Positions 52,479 through 63,850 of a stretch of DNA of 64,000 bases are shown piece by piece; position 1 is the stretch's first letter; every line of letters starts with the position of its first letter. The stretch covers positions 5,332,001 through 5,396,000 of the forward strand of contig NZ_AP022582.1 in NCBI RefSeq assembly GCF_010731595.1. The letters run 5' to 3'. Under the pieces are notes generated by a model. The model was not told the origin of the DNA. It saw nothing but the letters and a program-made list of their open reading frames with translations, and made no database searches. The stretch comes from Mycobacterium seoulense. Lineage in GTDB: Bacteria > Actinomycetota > Actinomycetes > Mycobacteriales > Mycobacteriaceae. A program made the position numbers and the translations under genes.

Positions 52479-53761
52479 CCGACTTCGACTTCGACGCGCC
52501 GACGGTGATCCGGACCAAGCGCGACGGCGGCCGGCTGTCCGGCGCCGCGATCGAGTGGGTCGTCGACGCCTACACCCACGGCCGGGTCGCCGAGGAACAG
52601 ATGTCGGCGCTGCTGATGGCGATCTTCCTGCGCGGCATGGACCGCGAAGAGACCGCCAGCTGGACTTCGGCGATGCTGGCGTCCGGTGACCGGCTCGACT
52701 TCCGCGACCTGCGGACCCCCACCGTGGACAAGCACTCCACGGGCGGCGTGGGGGACAAGATCACCCTGCCGCTGGTGGCCGTCGTCGCGGCGTGCGGCGC
52801 GGCGGTGCCGCAGGCGTCGGGGCGCGGGCTCGGGCACACCGGCGGCACGCTGGACAAGCTCGAGTCCATCGCCGGGTTCACCGCCGCGCTGTCCACCCGG
52901 CGGGTGCGCGAGCAGCTCCGCGACGTCGGCGCGGCCATCTTCGCCGCGGGCGAGCTGGCACCGGCCGACGCCAGGCTCTATGCGCTGCGCGACGTCACCG
53001 CCACCGTCGAGTCGCTGCCGCTGATCGCCAGCTCGGTGATGAGCAAGAAGCTGGCCGAGGGGGCGGGCGCGCTGGTGCTCGACGTGAAGGTCGGCTCCGG
53101 GGCGCTGATGGCCTCGGAGGCGGCCAGCCGCGAGCTGGCGCACACCATGGTCGAGTTGGGCGCGGCGCACGGGGTGCCCACCCGCGCCCTCCTGACGGAC
53201 ATGAACGCCCCGCTCGGCGCGACCGTCGGCAACGCGCTCGAGGTCACCGAGTCGCTGGAGGTGCTGGCCGGCGGCGGCCCGCCCGACGTGGTCGCGCTGA
53301 CGCTGCGGCTGGCCGCCGAGATGCTCGAGCTGGCCGGGCTCGACGGCCGCGACCCCGCCGACACACTGAGCGACGGCACCGCGATGGACCGCTTTCGCCG
53401 GATGATCGCCGCGCAGGGCGGCGATTTGTCGGTTCCGTTGCCGATCGGTGCACATTCCGACACCGTGACCGCGGCCCGGGGCGGCACAATGGGCGATATC
53501 GACGCGATGGCAGTGGGGCTGGCGGCTTGGCGGCTCGGCGCGGGCAGGTCCCGTCCGGGCGAACGGGTGCAGGCCGGCGCCGGCATCCGGATCCACCGCC
53601 GCCCCGGCCAGCCGGTCGCGGCCGGCGCGCCGCTGTTCACCCTGTACACCGACACCCCGGAGCGGTTCGGCGCCGCGCTGGCCGAGCTGAACGGCGGCTA
53701 CAGCGTCGGCGACGCGCCGCCGGCGGCGCGGCCGCTGATCATCGATCGGATCGTGACGTGA
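52475..53761 (+). CDS. deoA: Thymidine phosphorylase
   Basis: 428 residues (Rv3314c). Family signature [18 protein letters not shown], phosphate site [10 protein letters not shown], and [22 protein letters not shown]. It cleaves thymidine or deoxyuridine with phosphate to the free base and deoxyribose-1-phosphate. The start is a TTG at 52475, since [18 protein letters not shown] is the exact family N terminus and no ATG/GTG fits; TTGA overlaps the cdd stop. The 3' end overlaps add (GTGA). Confidence 0.94.
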   Translation: MTDFDFDAPTVIRTKRDGGRLSGAAIEWVVDAYTHGRVAEEQMSALLMAIFLRGMDREETASWTSAMLASGDRLDFRDLRTPTVDKHSTGGVGDKITLPLVAVVAACGAAVPQASGRGLGHTGGTLDKLESIAGFTAALSTRRVREQLRDVGAAIFAAGELAPADARLYALRDVTATVESLPLIASSVMSKKLAEGAGALVLDVKVGSGALMASEAASRELAHTMVELGAAHGVPTRALLTDMNAPLGATVGNALEVTESLEVLAGGGPPDVVALTLRLAAEMLELAGLDGRDPADTLSDGTAMDRFRRMIAAQGGDLSVPLPIGAHSDTVTAARGGTMGDIDAMAVGLAAWRLGAGRSRPGERVQAGAGIRIHRRPGQPVAAGAPLFTLYTDTPERFGAALAELNGGYSVGDAPPAARPLIIDRIVT

Positions 53762-54849
53762 CCACCCCACTGGGCCTCGAGCAGATCAGGAAGGCGCCCA
53801 AGGCGCTGCTGCACGATCACCTCGACGGGGGGCTGCGCCCGTCGACGGTGGTGGAGATCGCCGGCCAGGTCGGCTACGACGGGCTGCCCACCACCGACGT
53901 CGACGAGCTGGCCACCTGGTTTCGCACCCAGTCGCACAGCGGCTCGCTGGAGCGCTACCTGGAGCCGTTCTCACACACGGTGGCGGTGATGCAGACACCC
54001 GACGCCCTGCACCGCGTCGCCTACGAGTGCGTCGAAGACCTGGCCGCCGACTCCGTCGTCTACGCCGAGGTCCGGTTCGCGCCCGAGTTGCACATCGACC
54101 GGGGGCTGTCCTTCGACCGGATCGTCGACGCCGTGCTGGCCGGTTTCGCCGACGGGGAGAAGGCCTGCGCCGCCGCGGGCCGGCCGATCGTGGTGCGGCT
54201 GCTGGTGACCGCCATGCGGCACGCCGCGGTGTCCCGGGAGATCGCCGCGCTGGCGATCCGGTTCCGGGACAAGGGAGTTGTCGGTTTCGACATTGCGGGC
54301 GCCGAGGCAGGCAACCCGCCGACGCGGCACCTGGACGCCTTCGAGTACATGCGAGACCACAACGCGCGCTTCACCATTCACGCGGGAGAGGCGTTCGGGC
54401 TGCCCTCCATCCACGAGGCGATCGCGTTCTGCGGCGCCGACCGCCTGGGCCACGGGGTGCGCATCGTCGATGACATCGACGTCCTCGGCGACGGCGAAGT
54501 CCGATTGGGTAGGCTGGCATCGATCCTGCGGGACAAGCGAATTCCGTTGGAGCTGTGTCCCAGTTCCAACGTGCAGACGGGTGCGGTGAAAAGCATCGCG
54601 GACCATCCGTTCGACCTGCTGGCCCGCACGCGCTTCCGGGTGACGGTCAACACGGACAACCGGCTGATGAGCGACACCTCGATGAGCCTCGAAATGCACC
54701 GGCTGGTGCAGGCTTTCGGCTACGGGTGGAGCGACCTGGAGCGGTTCACCATCAACGCGATGAAGTCGGCGTTCCTTCCGTTCGACGAGCGGCTGGCGAT
54801 CATCGACGACGTGATCAAGCCCCGGTACGCCGTGCTGATCGCGGGCTGA
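53758..54849 (+). CDS. add: Adenosine deaminase
   Basis: 363 residues, metal-dependent TIM barrel (Rv3313c). Zinc and catalytic residues: [10 protein letters not shown] (two His), [10 protein letters not shown] (His and Glu), [10 protein letters not shown] (His), and NTDNRLMSD (Asp). It converts adenosine and deoxyadenosine to inosine forms. The start is GTG at 53758, overlapping the deoA stop by 4 bp, so cdd-deoA-add form one tightly coupled salvage operon. Confidence 0.95.
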   Translation: MTTPLGLEQIRKAPKALLHDHLDGGLRPSTVVEIAGQVGYDGLPTTDVDELATWFRTQSHSGSLERYLEPFSHTVAVMQTPDALHRVAYECVEDLAADSVVYAEVRFAPELHIDRGLSFDRIVDAVLAGFADGEKACAAAGRPIVVRLLVTAMRHAAVSREIAALAIRFRDKGVVGFDIAGAEAGNPPTRHLDAFEYMRDHNARFTIHAGEAFGLPSIHEAIAFCGADRLGHGVRIVDDIDVLGDGEVRLGRLASILRDKRIPLELCPSSNVQTGAVKSIADHPFDLLARTRFRVTVNTDNRLMSDTSMSLEMHRLVQAFGYGWSDLERFTINAMKSAFLPFDERLAIIDDVIKPRYAVLIAG

Positions 54850-54891
54850 TGCCGCTCGCCCGAAAAATGTGCGAGCGGACCAGCTTTCGGC

Positions 54892-55176
54892 TCAGCGGGT
54901 GAGGCGCGTGCCGGTGCGACGGCCCGTCAGCGCTTCGTAGAGCGCGATCAAGACGATGGCGGCGCCGACTCCGATGAAGAACGGAATCCACGCGATGCCA
55001 CCGTTGGCGTTGTGGTATCCGAACTGGCTGGCGACCGCCGAGCCGATCAAACCGCCTACGGCGCCGATCACGACGGTCATGATCATGCCGACGTTCTGTT
55101 TACCCGGCATCACCAGACGCGCGACCACACCGATGATGGCGCCCACGATGATGGCGAGGATGATGGATCCGACCAT
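54892..55176 (-). CDS. GlsB/YeaQ/YmgE-family small membrane protein
   Basis: 94 residues from the ATG at 55176, which has AGGAG five to six bases upstream; two earlier in-frame ATGs lack it. Three glycine-rich helices (SIILAIIVGAIIGVVARLVMPG, MTVVIGAVGGLIGSAVASQ, WIPFFIGVGAAIVLIALYEAL) match this 'transglycosylase-associated' family, whose function is unclear and which is often stress-induced. Convergent with add; 98 bp after the GntR gene. Confidence 0.82.
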   Translation of the reverse strand: MVGSIILAIIVGAIIGVVARLVMPGKQNVGMIMTVVIGAVGGLIGSAVASQFGYHNANGGIAWIPFFIGVGAAIVLIALYEALTGRRTGTRLTR

Positions 55177-55274
55177 TTCAGCTCCTGTCATAACGGCTCC
55201 CGGGGTGGGCGCCATCTTCGAGGGGGATTTCCCCGAAAAGACGGACTTCTAACACAATTCGGTCGGAAGCCGGA

Positions 55275-55934
55275 TCAGGCGAGCCCGATGGCGCGCACCG
55301 TACCGGCCAGGTGCGTCTGCACCGCGCGCAGCGCCCGCGGGCCGTCGCCGTCGCGCAGCGCCTCGGCGATCTCGCGGTGCTCGTCCAGGATCGTCGTCGT
55401 CCGGTCGGGTTCGCGCAGCGCCGACTCGCCGATCATGCGCATCTGACGATCCCGCAGCGACGCATAGAAACCCGACAAGATGGCGTTGCCCGACTCGGCC
55501 AGCGTCACGGCGTGGAAGGCGCGGTCGGCGTCGAGGAACTCGGGCCAATCGGCGCGGTCGACGGCGGCGCGCTGCCGCGCCAGCTCGCCGGACAACCGCT
55601 GGAAAACCGCGGCGCACGCGGCCGGCCCGCGGCCCACCACCTTCGTCGCGGCGAACTGCTCGAGCACCAGCCGCGCCTCCATCACCGAGCGGACCTCGTC
55701 CGGCGACACGGGGACCACCAGGGCGCCGCGCTGCGGGTAGAGCCGCAGCAGCCCCTCGGCCTCCAGCCGCAGGAACGCCTCGCGCACGGGGGTGCGGGAC
55801 ATTCCCAGCGCCGCGGCGACGTCGCCCTCGCTGATCAGCTCCCCGCCCGGGAACGCGCCGGTGAGCACCTGCGTCTTGACGTAGTCGAGCGCGCGGTCCT
55901 TGGCCGTTGCCGGCCTGGCGTTCCCCGTTGCCAC
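55275..55934 (-). CDS. GntR-family (FadR/FCD) transcriptional regulator
   Basis: 219 residues from the GTG at 55934, which has GGAAGG upstream; the longer frame would read into the operator region. The winged helix is at about 10-75 (GGELISEGDVAAALGMSRTPVREAFLRLEAEGLLRLYPQRGALV), with the classical GntR recognition helix. The FCD ligand domain follows from about 85, with the metal-binding pattern DADRAFH and HREIAEAL. It is divergent from the cupin gene, which it probably controls through the palindrome at 55972. Confidence 0.9.
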   Translation of the reverse strand: MATGNARPATAKDRALDYVKTQVLTGAFPGGELISEGDVAAALGMSRTPVREAFLRLEAEGLLRLYPQRGALVVPVSPDEVRSVMEARLVLEQFAATKVVGRGPAACAAVFQRLSGELARQRAAVDRADWPEFLDADRAFHAVTLAESGNAILSGFYASLRDRQMRMIGESALREPDRTTTILDEHREIAEALRDGDGPRALRAVQTHLAGTVRAIGLA

Positions 55935-55971
55935 TGCAGCCTTCCGGTAGCTAAGTCGTATCCCAGCAGTG

Positions 55972-55987
55972 TGGTGACCGTACACCA
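55972..55987. promoter_or_regulatory. FadR-type operator candidate (TGGTG-N6-CACCA)
   Basis: TGGTGACCGTACACCA: perfect 5-bp arms around six bases, 37 bp before the GntR start codon and 100 bp before the cupin gene. The form fits GntR/FadR operators (TGGT...ACCA). Confidence 0.65.
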
Positions 55988-56014
55988 GCGCGGGATTGAC
56001 AACAGCGCAACTGA

Positions 56015-56047
56015 GATACAAGATAGATACGAGATAGACGCAAGATG
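56015..56047. repeat. Three tandem 11-bp repeats before the cupin gene
   Basis: GATACAAGATA (56015-56025), GATACGAGATA (56026-56036), GACGCAAGATG (56037-56047). One helical turn per unit, ending 39 bp before the ATG. Possibly a second regulator site. Confidence 0.6.
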
Positions 56048-56086
56048 CACTCGAGAGGCCCCCGAGCAGTTCGAAGGAGACGCGAA

Positions 56087-57115
56087 ATGCCCGTCACGGA
56101 ACAAGCCCTGACCCCGAACCTCGATCCGACGATCCCCGCCCCGATGGTCAACGTGGCCGAGTACGGGTTCGAAGGCCGTTTCCAGGACTGGGCCGAGGAC
56201 GCGGAGTATTTCGAATACTCCAAGGCCGCCAACCCCATCGGCTCGGGCCATGTCCCGCAGGTCCCGGTTACCCGCTTCGACCCGGATGTCTACACCGATC
56301 AGCCCACCGGTGTGATCCCGCTGGATCTGTCCAGGGAGCTGGGCATCGAGACCGGCGCGGCGACCAGCCCCGCGCTGCTGGCCAACTTCGTGCGCATCCG
56401 CCCCGGTGAACAGGTCGACACCAGCCCCAACGCCACCTCGCAGCTGTACTACGTGCTCTACGGGCGGGGCTTCGCGGCGGTCAACGGCCAGCTGGTCGGA
56501 TGGGAGAAGGGCGACTTCCTGACCCTGCCCGCGGGCACCCACTCGGTGTTCTACGCGGCCGCCGACACGGCCATGTACTGGGTGCACGACGAGCCGCTCA
56601 TGCGCTACCTGGGCGCCCAAGCCACCCAGCCGCGGTTCCGCGCGACCAAGTTCCGCCGTTCGGACGCGGTGGCCAAGCTGGAGGAGATCGCGTCGCGCCC
56701 GGGCGCCAACGAGAAGAGCCGGGTCAGCGTGTTGCTGGCCAACGCCAACCAGGAACAGACGCTGACCATCACCCACGTGCTGTGGGCCATGTTCGGCGTG
56801 CTGCCGCCCAACCAGGTGCAGCGCCCGCACCGGCACCAGTCGGTCGCCCTCGACCTGATCCTCGACGCGCCGGCCCACGGCTGCTACACCCTGCTGGGCA
56901 CCCGGCTCGACGAGCGCGGCGACATCGTCGACCCGATCCGGGTGGACTGGCGGGCGGGCTGCGCCTTCACCACCCCGCCGGGCATGTGGCACGCGCACTA
57001 CAACGAGACCGACCAGCCCGCGCACCTGATCCCGATCCAGGACGCCGGCCTGCAGACCCACCTCCGCAGCCTCGACATCAAGTTCACGCAGCGCCGCGAC
57101 CTCGTCGCCGGCTGA
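56087..57115 (+). CDS. Bicupin, gentisate 1,2-dioxygenase-like
   Basis: 342 residues from the ATG at 56087, which has GAAGGAGA upstream. Two cupin halves: the first near 95-165 (QLYYVLYGRGFAAVNG, GDFLTLPAGTHSVFYA) and the second near 235-330. The second has RPHRHQSVALDLIL and PPGMWHAHYNE, close to the metal-binding HRH and WHDHGNE patterns of gentisate dioxygenase. The Fe ligands therefore look present. The substrate is unproven; a ring-cleaving or related oxygenase role on an aromatic acid is the best guess. Regulated by the divergent GntR gene. Confidence 0.78.
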   Translation: MPVTEQALTPNLDPTIPAPMVNVAEYGFEGRFQDWAEDAEYFEYSKAANPIGSGHVPQVPVTRFDPDVYTDQPTGVIPLDLSRELGIETGAATSPALLANFVRIRPGEQVDTSPNATSQLYYVLYGRGFAAVNGQLVGWEKGDFLTLPAGTHSVFYAAADTAMYWVHDEPLMRYLGAQATQPRFRATKFRRSDAVAKLEEIASRPGANEKSRVSVLLANANQEQTLTITHVLWAMFGVLPPNQVQRPHRHQSVALDLILDAPAHGCYTLLGTRLDERGDIVDPIRVDWRAGCAFTTPPGMWHAHYNETDQPAHLIPIQDAGLQTHLRSLDIKFTQRRDLVAG

Positions 57116-57163
57116 CCCGCCGGACCGTGCACGGTCCACAGTTGCCGCATAGTGTGGCTGGAC

Positions 57164-58171
57164 ATGAAGTTGCCCCTGCTGGGCCCCGTGTCCGTCACCG
57201 GCTTCCAGAACGCGTGGTTCTTCCTGGTCTTGCTCGTCGTTCTGCTGGTCCTGGGCATCTACGTCGTGCTGCAGTTCGCCCGGCGCCGGCGCGTGCTGCG
57301 CTTCGCCAACATGGAGGTGCTGGAGCGGGTCGCACCGGCGCATCCCAGCCGGTGGCGGCACGTGCCCACGATCCTGCTGGCCACCTCGCTGGTGCTGCTG
57401 ACCACCGCGATGGCGGGGCCGACCTCCGACGTCCGGATCCCGCTGAACCGGGCGGTCGTCATGCTGGTCATCGACGTCTCGGAGTCCATGGCCTCCACCG
57501 ACGTCGCACCCGACCGGCTGACCGCCGCCAAGGTGGCCGGCAAGCAGTTCGCCGACGAGCTCACCCCCGCGATCAACCTGGGGCTGGTGGAGTTCGCCGC
57601 CAACGCCTCGCTGCTGGTCTCGCCGACGACCAACCGTGCGGCGGTGAAGGCGGCGATCGACAGCCTCAAGCCGGCGCCCAAGACCGCGACCGGCGAAGGA
57701 CTGTTCACCGCGCTGCAGGCCATCGCGACGGTGGGCTCGGTGATGGGGGGCGGGGACGGCCCGCCGCCCGCGCGCATCGTGCTGGAGTCCGACGGCGCCG
57801 AGAACGTGCCGCTGGACCCCAACGCGCCGCAGGGCGCGTTCACCGCCGCCCGCGCCGCCAAGGCCGAGGGGGTGCAGATCTCGACGATCTCCTTCGGGAC
57901 GCCCTACGGCACCGTCGAGTACGAGGGCGCCACCATCCCGGTTCCCGTCGACGATCAGACGCTGCAGAAGATCTGCGAGATCACCGACGGCCAGGCGTTC
58001 CACGCCGACAGCCTGGAGTCGCTGAAGACCGTCTATGCGACCCTGCAGCGGCAGATCGGCTACGAGACCGTCAAGGGCGACGCCAGCCTGGCCTGGATGC
58101 TGCTGGGCGCCGTCGCCATGGCCGGCGCAGTCCTGGCGGGCCTGTTCCTGAACCGCCGGCTGCCCTCCTGA
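57164..58171 (+). CDS. VWA-domain membrane protein (Rv1481-like), copy 1
   Basis: 335 residues. Two N-terminal helices (near 18-42 and 68-86), a von Willebrand A domain near 95-295 with the metal site VIDVSESM (DxSxS), and a C-terminal helix ([19 protein letters not shown]). The VWA faces outside. Similar proteins next to moxR genes (Bat/Rv1481) assist folding or assembly of envelope complexes; no moxR gene is here. The start MKLPLLGP aligns with the paralogue; TAGTGT eight bases before it suggests a near-leaderless mRNA. Confidence 0.85.
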   Translation: MKLPLLGPVSVTGFQNAWFFLVLLVVLLVLGIYVVLQFARRRRVLRFANMEVLERVAPAHPSRWRHVPTILLATSLVLLTTAMAGPTSDVRIPLNRAVVMLVIDVSESMASTDVAPDRLTAAKVAGKQFADELTPAINLGLVEFAANASLLVSPTTNRAAVKAAIDSLKPAPKTATGEGLFTALQAIATVGSVMGGGDGPPPARIVLESDGAENVPLDPNAPQGAFTAARAAKAEGVQISTISFGTPYGTVEYEGATIPVPVDDQTLQKICEITDGQAFHADSLESLKTVYATLQRQIGYETVKGDASLAWMLLGAVAMAGAVLAGLFLNRRLPS

Positions 58172-58175
58172 GCGC

Positions 58176-59159
58176 TCAGACCGGCAGCCGCCGGTTGATC
58201 AGCAGGGCCAGCGCCGTCGCGATCAGCGCGGCCAGCACGCCCAGGCGCAGCCACCCGGCGCTGCCCGGTCCCGGCACGATGCGGTAGCCGATGTCCTTCT
58301 CGATGGCGTTGTAGCTCTTGTTCAGCTCGGCGATGTTGCCGGCGGTGTAGGACTGCCCGCCGGACAGTTTGGCGACCATCTTCATCTGGTCCGTCGAGAC
58401 CGGGACGGCGACCCGCTGCCCGTCCATCTCGATCTCGCCCGTCTTGGTGCCGAACGAGATCGTCGAGATGGGCACCCCCTCGTCCCGGGCCAGCCGCGCC
58501 GCGGTGTAGACCCCGTCGTGCGGGTCGCTGGGGTTCGACGGCTTGTTCTCCCCGCCGTCGGAGAGCAGCACGATACGGGCCGGGGGCGGGGTGTCGCCGC
58601 CCGTGATGGCGGTGGCGCTGACCGCGTGCAGGGCGGTGAAGATGGCTTCGCCGGTGGCGGTGCTGTCGGCGAAGTCAAGCTTCTTGAGCGCGTCGATGGT
58701 CGCCTGGTGCTGCGGGGTCGGCGGCACCAGCAGGTACGGCGTGCCCGCGAAGCCGACCAGCCCGAGGTTGATGCCCGGCGTCAGCTGACTGGCGAACTGG
58801 CCGGCCGCCTCCTCGGCGGCCTTGAGCCGGTTGGGTGGGACGTCGGTTGCCCGCATGGACTGCGACATGTCGATGACGAGCACGATGACCGCCCGGTTGC
58901 GCGGGATCCGCATGTCATGGGTGGGCGTGGCCAGCGCGATGGTCAACAGGGTCAGGCTGAGCAATGACACCGCGATCGGGATGTGCCGCGTCGGCGACTG
59001 CGGCACGTCCGCCTCGGTGAAGCGGCGCAGCCGGCGGCGGCGGCGGGCCTGAACCAGGACGTAGACCGCGAGCAGAGCCAGCGGGAGCAGGCCGAACAAC
59101 AGCATTCCCGGGCGTTGAAAGCCGTACAGCGGTAGCGGGCCTATCCCGGGAAGCGACAC
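58176..59159 (-). CDS. VWA-domain membrane protein (Rv1481-like), copy 2
   Basis: 327 residues from a GTG. Same order as copy 1: two N-terminal helices, VWA with VIDMSQSM near residue 92, STISFGTKTGEIE, and a last helix ending LINRRLPV. It is convergent with copy 1, only 4 bp apart, so the pair forms an inverted duplication tail to tail. Function unknown. Confidence 0.85.
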   Translation of the reverse strand: MSLPGIGPLPLYGFQRPGMLLFGLLPLALLAVYVLVQARRRRRLRRFTEADVPQSPTRHIPIAVSLLSLTLLTIALATPTHDMRIPRNRAVIVLVIDMSQSMRATDVPPNRLKAAEEAAGQFASQLTPGINLGLVGFAGTPYLLVPPTPQHQATIDALKKLDFADSTATGEAIFTALHAVSATAITGGDTPPPARIVLLSDGGENKPSNPSDPHDGVYTAARLARDEGVPISTISFGTKTGEIEMDGQRVAVPVSTDQMKMVAKLSGGQSYTAGNIAELNKSYNAIEKDIGYRIVPGPGSAGWLRLGVLAALIATALALLINRRLPV

Positions 59160-59212
59160 CCGCCAGTAAAGAGGAGACTTCCGGGCCCGTCAAACGGGGA
59201 GCCGCTCCCGCC

Positions 59213-60538
<1,326 letters not shown>

Positions 60539-60586
60539 GCGGCACACAATAGCGACGGCCCGGGGAGGTGCCCGCCGTCGGGACAC

Positions 60587-61477
60587 CTAGCCCCAGATAT
60601 CGGTGATCGGCGGCGCACCGGCCGCGTAGCCGGTTTTGGGCAGCCCGTACATCTCCTCGATCGTGGACAGCACGTTGTAGTGGTTGATCTGTTCGGCGTA
60701 ATTGCCGGGACGGACGTGGGCGCCGTAGAACACCGTGGGGATCTGGTTGCGGGTGCCGCCGTCGTCCTCGTCGAACGTCACGATCAGCAAGCTGTTGTTG
60801 GCCGCCGCCCAGTTGGCGTAGCCCGACAGCTGACGGTTCAGCCAGGCGTCGGCCTGCGCGATGGAGCCGTCGTGCATGTTGTTGTCGTTGTTGGGGATGA
60901 CGAACGACACGGTGGGCAGTCCGGCGTAGTTACCCATCGGGAACGCCGAGAACGGCAGGGAGTTCGCGGGTGGCACGTTGGCGAAGTTGGCCCAGGGCAC
61001 GTGCTTGCGCGCGTACTTGCCGGCGGTGCACGCCGGCGAGCCGACCGCGGGCAGGCCTTCGGCGAAGCCGGCGAACGTGTAACCCGCGGCCAGCAATTCG
61101 GAACCCAGGTTGGGGGCGGCGCCGGCGTTGACCGGGCACAGGTCTCTGGTCACCCCGAAGGTGCTGCCGGCGAACAGCGCCAGGTAATTCGGCTCGCTGG
61201 GGTGTGTTTCGGCGAACGACTGGGTCATGTTGGCGCCGCCGGCGGCCAGCGCGGTGAGGAAGGGGGCCGACTTGTTGCCGATGATGCCGTTTTCGGAGTG
61301 GTTCTCCTCGACCACGATCACGATGTGCGCCGGCTGTGGAATGGCCGAAGCCACCAGGCCTATCCGCGAGGTGAGCGGGCCGGCCGCCAGTCCCACCAGG
61401 GCCAGCGCGCCGAGCAGCCGCAGGACTCGAAATGCGCTGCCCGTCAATCCTGTTGAACCCGTGACTCCGCTCAGCAC
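60587..61477 (-). CDS. sapM: Secreted acid phosphatase SapM
   Basis: 296 residues from the GTG at 61477, close to the 299 of Rv3310. A signal peptide ([18 protein letters not shown]) ends near residue 40. The phosphoesterase core follows with [52 protein letters not shown] and [20 protein letters not shown], which hold the metal and catalytic residues of the acid phosphatase/phospholipase C family. In M. tuberculosis SapM removes PI3P from phagosomes and helps block their maturation. The same role is likely in a pathogen but is inferred. Divergent from upp. Confidence 0.93.
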   Translation of the reverse strand: MLSGVTGSTGLTGSAFRVLRLLGALALVGLAAGPLTSRIGLVASAIPQPAHIVIVVEENHSENGIIGNKSAPFLTALAAGGANMTQSFAETHPSEPNYLALFAGSTFGVTRDLCPVNAGAAPNLGSELLAAGYTFAGFAEGLPAVGSPACTAGKYARKHVPWANFANVPPANSLPFSAFPMGNYAGLPTVSFVIPNNDNNMHDGSIAQADAWLNRQLSGYANWAAANNSLLIVTFDEDDGGTRNQIPTVFYGAHVRPGNYAEQINHYNVLSTIEEMYGLPKTGYAAGAPPITDIWG

Positions 61478-61568
61478 CAAGGGAGCATAGGCGTGCAGCC
61501 GGCGCGGCGGCGGCGCCGACGCGGGCGGCTTCGGCGGGGCGTTAACGAATTGCGGCCGGATCGTTATA

Positions 61569-61574
61569 TAGGGT
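61569..61574 (+). promoter_or_regulatory. -10 box of upp
   Basis: TAGGGT inside TTATATAGGGT, eight bases before the GTG start of upp, so the mRNA has little or no leader. Confidence 0.45.
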
Positions 61575-61582
61575 CGAACACC

Positions 61583-62206
61583 GTGGAGGTGCGCGTTGTC
61601 GATCACCCGCTGGCGGTCGCCCGGCTGACGACGATGCGCGACAAACACACCGACAACGACGGTTTCCGGGCCGCGTTGCGGGATCTGACCGCGATGCTGA
61701 TCTACGAGGCCACGCGGGACGCGCCCCGGGAGACGTTTCCGGTCCACACGCCGCTGGCCGAGACGCTGGGGGTGCGACTGGCGAAGCCGCCCCTGCTGGT
61801 GCCGGTGTTGCGGGCCGGGCTGGGCATGGTCGATCAGGCGCTTGCGCTGCTGCCGCAGGCCCGGGTCGGGTTCGTCGGTGTCGCGCGCAACGAGGAAACC
61901 CATCAGGCGAGTGGGTATTTCGAGTCGCTGCCCGACGACCTTTCCGGCCTGCCGGTGCTGGTCCTGGATCCGATGCTGGCCACGGGTGGATCGGTGAAGT
62001 ACACGCTCGGCCTGCTGCTGGAGCGCGGCGCAACCGACATCACGGTGTTGTGCGCGGTGGCCGCGCCCGAAGGCGTTGCCGTGCTTGAGAAGACGGTGCC
62101 CGAGGCGCGTCTGTTCACCGTGGCGGTCGACGACGGACTCAACGAGAACGCCTATATCGTGCCGGGTCTCGGCGACGCCGGCGACCGTCAGTACGGGCCC
62201 CGCTAG
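61583..62206 (+). CDS. upp: Uracil phosphoribosyltransferase
   Basis: 207 residues (Rv3309c), the same length as in M. tuberculosis. The PRPP-binding motif is [13 protein letters not shown]; uracil-binding is at the end, [17 protein letters not shown]. It makes UMP from uracil and PRPP. The start is GTG at 61583 ([20 protein letters not shown]), matching the family; the upstream frame is antisense leader of sapM. Confidence 0.95.
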   Translation: MEVRVVDHPLAVARLTTMRDKHTDNDGFRAALRDLTAMLIYEATRDAPRETFPVHTPLAETLGVRLAKPPLLVPVLRAGLGMVDQALALLPQARVGFVGVARNEETHQASGYFESLPDDLSGLPVLVLDPMLATGGSVKYTLGLLLERGATDITVLCAVAAPEGVAVLEKTVPEARLFTVAVDDGLNENAYIVPGLGDAGDRQYGPR

Positions 62207-62211
62207 CGCGC

Positions 62212-63850
62212 CTACAGGCCGCGCGCCGCGGACACCAGCTGCTCGCGCAACGCGCCGGCCCGCTGCCGCGCCTCGCCCAGGTCGCCGGTCACCGCGCAGC
62301 GAACCTCGATGTAGCACTTCAACTTCGGCTCGGTCCCGGACGGCCGCACCACCAGCCTGACCGACGTGTCGTCGGCACCGCCGGCGAAGATCAACGCGTC
62401 GGTGATGTCGGTGACGGTCGCGGCGTACCCGGCCAGCGTTTGCGGTGGCGTCGCCCGCAGCCGCCGCATCAGTTCGGCGGCCTCGGCGGCGCCGGCGACG
62501 CGACGCGACACCGCCGCGACGTCGTGCACGCCGTATTGCCGGGCGAGGTCGTCGAGCGCGTCGGCCACCGAACGGCCCTGGTCCTTCAGCGCGGCCACCA
62601 GATCGCACACCAGCACCGCGGCGCTGATGCCGTCCTTGTCGCGCACGGCGTCCGGGTCGACACAGTGCCCGATCGCCTCCTCGTAGGCGTACACCAGGGT
62701 GGCGCCGGGCACGTTCCCGTCGGCCCGCGCCAGCCACTTGAAGCCGGTGAGGGTTTGGTCAAACCCTCGAGCGCGGCTGCGATCGCGGCGCGTACCCGCC
62801 GGGGACGCACGCGACGTGGGTGGCTCCGCGGTGACGCGCGATCGCCGCCAGCATTCGCGACGACACCACGGTGCTGGCGACCACCGCCGTCCGGGGATCG
62901 GCGACCCGAGACAAGATGTAATCGCCTAGCAGCCAACCGGTTTCGTCTCCCGAGAGCATCCGCCATCCCGGCCCGGTGGGGATGGCGACCGCGCACCGGT
63001 CGGCGTCGGGATCCAGCGCGATCGCGACGTCGGCCCCGACGTCCGCGGCCAGCGCGAGCAGCGCGTCCGTGGCGCCGTGCTCCTCGGGATTCGGGAAGGC
63101 CACGGTGGGGAAGTCGGGGTCGGGCGCGAACTGGGCTCCGACGGTGTGCACCTGCCCAAAGCCCGCGCGCTGCAACGCTTCCACGGCCACAACGCCGCCC
63201 ACCCCGTGCAGCGGGGTGAGGGCCACCCGCGCCGAACCGGTGGCGCGACGCACCCCGGCGGCCCGCGCGATGTAGCGCTCGACCAGATCGGTGACGGCGG
63301 GTTCCACCGGGGCCCGGCCGATTTCGTCGGCCGGGGGAGCCGCGGCCATCGCGGCCTCGATCTCGCGGTCGGTGGGGGAGACGATCTGGGTGCCGCCGTC
63401 GGCGTAGACCTTGTAGCCGTTGTCGGTCGGCGGGTTGTGCGAGGCGGTGATCTGTATCCCGGCGGCGGCGCCGGTGTGGCGCACGGCGAACGCGACCACC
63501 GGCGTGGGGACCGGACCGGGCAGCAGCTGCACCGAAAAGCCCTGGGCAGCAAGCACTTCAGCGGTGACGGTGGCGAAGACCGCGGAGCCGTGCCGGGAGT
63601 CGCGCCCGACGATCACGTGCGCGCCGGCCAGGCCCCGCCCACCCAGCACCTGAGCCACCGCCCAGGTCACGCGCGACACCACCGCCACGTTCATCGCGTC
63701 GGGCCCGCCGCGCACCGGGCCGCGGAGGCCCGCGGTGCCGAACACGAGGGGGTGGGCAAAGCGCGCGGCGAGCTCGTCGGGCCCGCACGCGGCGAGCTCG
63801 GCGGCCGTGGCGGGGTCGGGGTCGTGCGCGATCCACTCCTCGGGCGTCAT
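62212..63850 (-). pseudogene. pmmB: Phosphomannomutase/phosphoglucomutase pmmB, split by a 55-bp insertion
   Basis: Intact PmmB (Rv3308) has about 534 residues. Here the N-terminal frame (63850-62759, 363 codons) has the phosphoserine motif TASHNPP and metal site DPDADRCAV but ends at a TGA after a foreign tail beginning CVPGGYAP. The C-terminal frame (to 62212) resumes with TLTGFKWLARAD and carries YAYEEAIGHCVD and the phosphate loop VRPSGTEPK. Between them 55 extra bases (62755-62809) break the frame. The enzyme interconverts hexose-1- and hexose-6-phosphates. It is immediately after deoD (start one base from its stop). Two polypeptides are unlikely to be active. Confidence 0.8.
62755..62809. 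other. 55-bp insertion in pmmB
   Basis: The sequence between codons ...HVA and TLTG... has no place in the protein family. Its downstream edge creates a 20-bp inverted repeat at 62749-62768 (GAGGGTTT arms, 4-base centre). No target-site duplication is obvious and no transposase is encoded; it may be a short miniature element or repeat remnant. Confidence 0.65.

Noticed and set aside
62212..62712. Separate functional gene for the pmmB C-terminal fragment
   Set aside because: The frame starts mid-domain and has no promoter or ribosome site of its own; it is the broken end of pmmB.
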